This document shows positions 60,257 through 64,000 of a stretch of DNA of 64,000 nt, piece by piece (the first letter of the stretch is position 1; each line of letters opens with the position of its first letter). A program made the position numbers and the translations under genes. The notes below the pieces were generated by a model. It ran no database searches. It was not told the DNA's origin and saw nothing but the letters and a program-made list of their open reading frames with translations. Location of the stretch: NCBI RefSeq assembly GCF_001044425.1, contig NZ_LFML01000126.1, forward strand, positions 62,001 to 126,000, written 5' to 3'. The stretch is from Streptomyces roseus. Its GTDB lineage: Bacteria; Actinomycetota; Actinomycetes; Streptomycetales; Streptomycetaceae.

Positions 60257-61198
60257 TCAGTCGGCGGGGTGTTCGCCCTGCGCCAGCTCCACGCCTCGGT
60301 GCAGCCAGACGGCCCCGCCGAGCGAGGACGCGCCCGCCGCGGTGCACAGAAGTGCCATTGCCAGCAGGGCGGGCACGACGCGTCGCACCGGAGCCTGCGC
60401 GAGAAGCGCCTTGACCCGAGCGGGCACCGGTCCGGTGGTACCGCGGGCCGCGGCCGTGGGTGCCTGCAAGCCGCTACGGAGGGACGCCGCCGCGAGGGCT
60501 GCCCGCCCAACGGCCCGGGCGGCCAGTCGCCGGTCCCCGCACGCACGCGCGGCGGCTTCGTCGGCTGCGCGTTCGGCCGCGAAGGAGACCACCGGAACGA
60601 CGGCGGTCAGGGCCGGATGGCACCAACCGGCGAGCTGCGCGACGGACAGGAACAGGTGATGGCGGCCCGCCAAGTGCGCACGCTCGTGCCCCAGGAGCGC
60701 TTCCCGCTCACCCGCGTCCAGGGCCCGGAGCATGCCGGCGGTGACCACGATCCGGTCCGATCGGCGCATCCAGCCCGGCAGCGCGAAAGCGTCCGGCCGC
60801 TCGTCCTCCAGTACGCACAGGCCCCCGGCCTCCGGCATCCCCGCCACCAGCTTCCGGACCGCGCGCAGCCGCCTCAGCTCCGCCCTGGCGCCGCGGGCGC
60901 CCGCGGTCACGCTCACGGCGATCGCGCCGCCCGCCAGCACCGAGGCGCAGAACACGACTGCGGCCGGACCCGCTTGGACGGGCTGGAGCAGATGGGCGAA
61001 GGCGGCGAGCACCGGCAGGCGCAGGGCGAGTGGGAGCAGTAGGGTGCCCAGGCATGCGGCGACCCCGAGCGCCAACGCGGCCGTACTGGTGGCCACCGCC
61101 CAGAGGGCGATGTCCGGCCGCACCCTCTCGACCGTGCGGCGTGCGAGGGGCGGCAGGATCCACGGCAGCAACAGAGGGACCACCAGCAGCATGATCAC
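60257..61198 (-). CDS. M56-family membrane metallopeptidase
   Basis: 313 residues from GTG 61198, overlapping blaI by GTGA. Two N-terminal helices and further hydrophobic segments flank a cytosolic zinc domain with HERAHLAGRHH (zinc site) and FAAERAADEAAARACGDRRL (third ligand region). A final helix is VPALLAMALLCTAAGASSLG. Proteins of this kind act like BlaR1/MecR1 by cleaving the partner repressor, but it has no penicillin-binding sensor domain. The equivalent gene at 40789 is broken. Confidence 0.9.
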   Translation of the reverse strand: MIMLLVVPLLLPWILPPLARRTVERVRPDIALWAVATSTAALALGVAACLGTLLLPLALRLPVLAAFAHLLQPVQAGPAAVVFCASVLAGGAIAVSVTAGARGARAELRRLRAVRKLVAGMPEAGGLCVLEDERPDAFALPGWMRRSDRIVVTAGMLRALDAGEREALLGHERAHLAGRHHLFLSVAQLAGWCHPALTAVVPVVSFAAERAADEAAARACGDRRLAARAVGRAALAAASLRSGLQAPTAAARGTTGPVPARVKALLAQAPVRRVVPALLAMALLCTAAGASSLGGAVWLHRGVELAQGEHPAD

Positions 61199-61563
61199 GG
61201 CCGGTCCTCCTGCAGGAGACGACGCAGTTCGGCCTCATCGTGTGGATCGAGGCCCTCGACGAACCGCGCCAGCACCATGCTCCGGTCGCTGCCCCCGTCG
61301 AGTTCGCCGTGCATCCGGCGAGCGGCGAGGCCGTGCGTGTCCTGAACGGCGAAGTAGACGAAGCCGCGGCCGCCGGGCCGGCGTCCCACCAGCCCCTTGT
61401 CGAGCAGCCGCCCCAGGAGTGTCGCCACCGTGGTGCGTGCCAGGTCCTGCGGGAGGGCCGCCCTGACCTGGGCGGCCGACTGTGCCGTCCCGGCCGCCCA
61501 CAGCACGGCGAGCACGCTGGATTCGAGCTCCCCAGCGGGCCGGCGCTCGCCTTCGTCGGACAT
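61195..61563 (-). CDS. BlaI/MecI-family repressor
   Basis: 122 residues from ATG 61563: LESSVLAVLWAAGTAQSAAQ, LARTTVATLLGRLLDKGLVG, GGRGFVYFAVQDTHGLAARR, VLARFVEGLDPHDEAELRRL. A winged helix with C-terminal dimerisation. Coupled with the M56 peptidase. A palindrome about 45 bases upstream and its near-copy in the efeO promoter suggest it controls both itself and iron uptake. Confidence 0.92.
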   Translation of the reverse strand: MSDEGERRPAGELESSVLAVLWAAGTAQSAAQVRAALPQDLARTTVATLLGRLLDKGLVGRRPGGRGFVYFAVQDTHGLAARRMHGELDGGSDRSMVLARFVEGLDPHDEAELRRLLQEDRP

Positions 61564-61605
61564 GGGTCCCCCTAGACCGGTGCGATCCCTGCGTCGACGC
61601 AGGTT

Positions 61606-61623
61606 GACTACTGTGGTGTAGAC
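61606..61623. promoter_or_regulatory. BlaI-type operator before blaI
   Basis: GACTACTGTGGTGTAGAC with inverted CTAC/GTAG cores, placed for autoregulation of the blaI-M56 operon. TACA/TGTA-type cores are known for BlaI/MecI repressors. Confidence 0.6.
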
Positions 61624-61753
61624 AGAGTAATGGCTCTTCGGCGGGCGGCTGAAGAAAGGGTTCGGCGCTATGTGTGGCCGCTGGAAGTAGCGTCACGGCG
61701 GATGACGGGCCTGGGGCCCTCCCGCGCAGTGACGCAGTCGGCGAGGCGGTTCG

Positions 61754-63115
61754 TCAGGCCGCGGGCAGGGTGAGCACGAAGCGGGTGCCGTCGCGGTGTG
61801 ACGCGTCGTGGTGGACGTCACCGTCGGCGGAGCGGGCCAGGCGCCGCGCGAGCGACAGCCCCAGGCCCGCTCCTGGATGCCCGTCGCCGGCCTCGGCCCT
61901 CCGCCCCGGGTGGAAGAGCTCCGGAGCGAACCAGGTGGGAACACCTGGGCCGTCGTCCGTCACCTCGATACGGATACCCGCTCCATCCGTGCCGGCGACG
62001 ATGGTGACGCGGGAGTGCGCATAGCGCAGGGCGTTGTCCAGCAACGGGCTGACCGTTCGTTCCACGATCGCCGCCGGTGCTTCTGCCATGAGTCGTCCAG
62101 TGGGTGGAGCGATCCTGAGGGTGACCGCCGGCGGCGTAACGCTCGAACCGGCCAGCCGGACCAGGGCGGCATGAACATCGGCCGGGCCCCGGTGGATCGA
62201 AGCTGTGCCTTGGGCTTCGTCCAAGAGCGTGTCGCAGATCGTCCTCATGGACGACGCCGCATCCCCGACCACCGCAAGCGAGCGCCGAGTCTCTTCCGAG
62301 GAGCGAGGGCGGGTTCGCCACCAGTCGAGTTCTGCCACGATGCGGGCGAGCGGGTTCCGCAGTTCGTGGGAGAGCTCCCGCGTCAGCTGCTGCTCGTGGA
62401 GGAGCCCGGCACGGATCCTGTCGAGGAGCGCGTCCAGGGATGTGGCAAGCGCGGCGAGTTCGGCTGGCCGGCCGGTGGCGCCGAAGCGGTCGCCGCCGGG
62501 CTGCCTGCTCCACGCGGCGGCCTGTTCGGTCATGGCCTGCACGGGGCGTAGGGCACGGCGTACCGCAAGGCGGGTCAGGGCGTAGGTCAGGACGAGCACG
62601 GCAGCGCCCAGGGCCAGGGTGGCGTGCAGGACGGTGTCCGCCGAGGTCCGGTACGGGACGAGACTCACGGCGGCGACCACGGTGGCGGGAGCGCTTCCCG
62701 GGACGGGCGACGCGCACAGTCGGACGGGGGCGTGGTCGGAGACGGTGACGCAGTGCGGATGCCGGCCGGCGGCGAGGGCGTCGGCGACCTGAGTCAAAGG
62801 CCCGTCGTCGGATGCGGCCGGAGGCGACTCGAGCCGCTCCGTGCCAGCATAGATCCACACGTCGGAGTCCAGCGCGTCGTCGTTGGGCACTTCCACGACA
62901 CGAGCCTTGCGGCCGTTGGTGTCCACCGTCGAGGCGACCGCGGCCGCCCTGGTACGCAGGTGGTCGTCCGCCCGCTGGTCCAGCTGGTGGCGGACGATGG
63001 CGTTGAAGGCGACGATGAGGATGGCCATCAGCAGGGCCGCCACGGAAACGGCGATCAGCGAGAGCCGGCTGCGCAGCGTCAGCGGCCGACGCCCGGCGGG
63101 GGAGCGTTCCGTCAT
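61754..63115 (-). CDS. Sensor histidine kinase
   Basis: 453 residues. Helix 1 LSLIAVSVAALLMAILIVAF, extracytoplasmic region about 45-160, helix 2 LHATLALGAAVLVLTYALTR, HAMP, H-box QLTRELSHELRNPLARIVAE, N-box VERTVSPLLDNALRYAHSRV, G-box DGHPGAGLGLSLARRLARSA. The start ATG 63115 overlaps the regulator stop (ATGA). Third two-component system of the window. Confidence 0.95.
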   Translation of the reverse strand: MTERSPAGRRPLTLRSRLSLIAVSVAALLMAILIVAFNAIVRHQLDQRADDHLRTRAAAVASTVDTNGRKARVVEVPNDDALDSDVWIYAGTERLESPPAASDDGPLTQVADALAAGRHPHCVTVSDHAPVRLCASPVPGSAPATVVAAVSLVPYRTSADTVLHATLALGAAVLVLTYALTRLAVRRALRPVQAMTEQAAAWSRQPGGDRFGATGRPAELAALATSLDALLDRIRAGLLHEQQLTRELSHELRNPLARIVAELDWWRTRPRSSEETRRSLAVVGDAASSMRTICDTLLDEAQGTASIHRGPADVHAALVRLAGSSVTPPAVTLRIAPPTGRLMAEAPAAIVERTVSPLLDNALRYAHSRVTIVAGTDGAGIRIEVTDDGPGVPTWFAPELFHPGRRAEAGDGHPGAGLGLSLARRLARSADGDVHHDASHRDGTRFVLTLPAA

Positions 63116-63774
63116 GTCAGGCGGTGTCCGATCCCTCGACTGGTCGTGATCGTTCGTTCGCTGCCCGCAGTGCGGAGTTTGCGGCGCAGACGGCTCAGAT
63201 ACTGGTCGAGGGTGTTCTCACTGACCTGTGCTCCCTCGGGCCAGCCCGCCCGCAGGAGTTCGTGGCGGGAGACGAGGGCGCCGTCCGCGGCGAGGAGCGC
63301 GGCCAGCAGCCGGAACTCGGTCGGGGTGAGGTCGACTGGGCTACCGGCGGCGGTACAGGTGAACCGTGCCGGATCCAGGATGACGTCCCCGACGGCCGCC
63401 GCAGATGGCGGGCCGGCCCTCTTCAGCGCGGCTCGCAGCCTGGCAGCGAGTTCGACGAGATGGAAGGGTTTGGCGAGGTAGTCGTCCCCGCCTGCGGAGA
63501 AACCCGCCAGGCGGTCGGTGAGGTGGTGGTGCGCGGTCAGGAAGATCACCGGCGCGGTGAAGCCCGAGGCCCGCAGGGCCTGGCAGACGTCCCTGCCATC
63601 GGCATCGGGGAGGCCGACGTCCAGCACGACCGCGTCGAAGCGGTCGTGGGCCAGCCGTATGGCGGTGGCCCCGTCGGGTGCGGGCACCGGGTCGAAGCCT
63701 TCCTCCCGCAACCCGCGAAGAATCACGCTCCGCAAGGGGTGGTCGTCCTCGACCACGAGGATGCGTCTGTCCAC
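63112..63774 (-). CDS. OmpR-family response regulator
   Basis: 220 residues from GTG 63774, with AAGGAGG upstream. Receiver ILVVEDDHPLRSVILRGLRE, DAVVLDVGLPDADGRDVCQA (acceptor Asp), GDDYLAKPFHLVELAARLRA; winged helix LTPTEFRLLAALLAADGALV and LDQYLSRLRRKLRTAGSERT. It starts one base after the stop of the PAP2 gene, so the three genes form an operon. Confidence 0.95.
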   Translation of the reverse strand: MDRRILVVEDDHPLRSVILRGLREEGFDPVPAPDGATAIRLAHDRFDAVVLDVGLPDADGRDVCQALRASGFTAPVIFLTAHHHLTDRLAGFSAGGDDYLAKPFHLVELAARLRAALKRAGPPSAAAVGDVILDPARFTCTAAGSPVDLTPTEFRLLAALLAADGALVSRHELLRAGWPEGAQVSENTLDQYLSRLRRKLRTAGSERTITTSRGIGHRLT

Positions 63775-63775
63775 C

Positions 63776-64000
63776 TCACGCCTCCTTGCGACCCACGGCC
63801 GGAGCCCAACGCACGTACGCCCAGACAACGAGGCACACCCACCCAACGGCGAAAAGCCAGCCTCCCAGCACGTCCGTGAACCAGTGGACGCCGAGGTACA
63901 CGCGTGTCAGCCCCACCGCGACTCCCCACAATCCGATCACGGCGACGGCGAGACGCGATCCCCTCCGGCTGCCGAAGGACAACGCAGCGATGGCGAGGGC
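63776..64000 (-). CDS. PAP2-family membrane phosphatase (5' end outside window)
   Basis: The last 74 residues of a PAP2 phosphatase: VAVIGLWGVAVGLTRVYLGV then HWFTDVLGGWLFAVGWVCLV. The S-R-x5-H-x3-D catalytic motif appears as LTRVYLGVHWFTDVLGG, with Thr in place of Ser. The frame is open to the window edge. It probably dephosphorylates a lipid phosphate such as undecaprenyl pyrophosphate. The stop precedes the response regulator by one base. Confidence 0.88.
   Translation of the reverse strand, partial: ALAIAALSFGSRRGSRLAVAVIGLWGVAVGLTRVYLGVHWFTDVLGGWLFAVGWVCLVVWAYVRWAPAVGRKEA

Noticed and set aside
58974..60347. efeO starting at 60347
   Set aside because: The extra N-terminal residues are Arg-rich and run through the iron box and promoter; the lipoprotein signal starts at 60128.
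1..64000. CRISPR array, tRNA or rRNA genes
   Set aside because: No regularly spaced identical repeats, no CCA-ended cloverleaf candidates and no rRNA-like conserved stretches were noticed; small ones could be missed by eye.

Overview
The window is high-GC DNA with actinomycete features: GTG starts are common, ribosome-binding sites look like AGGAGG, and operons overlap by ATGA or GTGA. The gene content points to Streptomyces, probably a chromosome arm or other accessory-rich region: an ECF42 sigma factor, zinc-free ribosomal paralogues, many two-component systems, efeUOB, DUF6233 and Asp23-like genes. No rRNA, tRNA or CRISPR was found. These are identifications from reading the sequence; no database search was run.

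Layout. 0-9 kb: ECF42 sigma factor (5' end outside the window), small conserved proteins, a UvrA-like protein, a DUF4396 membrane protein behind a CsoR-like operator, an isoamylase-type domain protein, a GAF-PP2C phosphatase and a drug exporter. 9-13 kb: remnants (a 5'-truncated large protein, a frameshifted alcohol dehydrogenase), then a TetR/oxidoreductase divergent pair. 14-19 kb: a likely sulfur amino-acid module. A polar amino-acid ABC transporter lies behind a Cys-type leader peptide, and a SAM-hydrolase-like gene lies behind a Met-rich leader peptide and an intrinsic terminator. 19-36 kb: accessory region with GH16-like and esterase-like proteins, Asp23-like genes, PPK2, DUF1906 and oxidoreductases. 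Between them lie decayed genes: an SDR, an internally inverted glycosyltransferase, a headless XRE regulator, a broken IS5 element and a PPK2 remnant. 36-40 kb: a Zur-type island with L32, S14, L28, L33, L31, S18 and a CobW-like protein.

40-64 kb is dense with regulation and membrane genes. It holds a BlaI/M56 pair whose protease has an in-frame TGA. It also holds a MacB/FtsX-type ABC operon ending in a response regulator, with a divergent histidine kinase, and a BASS-family transporter. A second two-component system follows, with a PepSY protein and three tandem COG4705-type membrane proteins. Each of these three is built from four copies of the pattern [FY]W-x9-G-x4-D. One copy is cut by TGA exactly at an invariant Trp, and another is fused to an ABC ATPase lacking its catalytic residues. 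The window ends with efeOBU iron uptake, an intact BlaI/M56 pair and a third two-component system next to a PAP2 phosphatase.

The most interesting signals are: the four-repeat membrane family with its dead-ATPase fusion and possible shared control by direct TTCAGG repeats; the paired Cys and Met leader peptides; and an 18-base BlaI-type palindrome found both before blaI and inside the efeO promoter beside an iron box.
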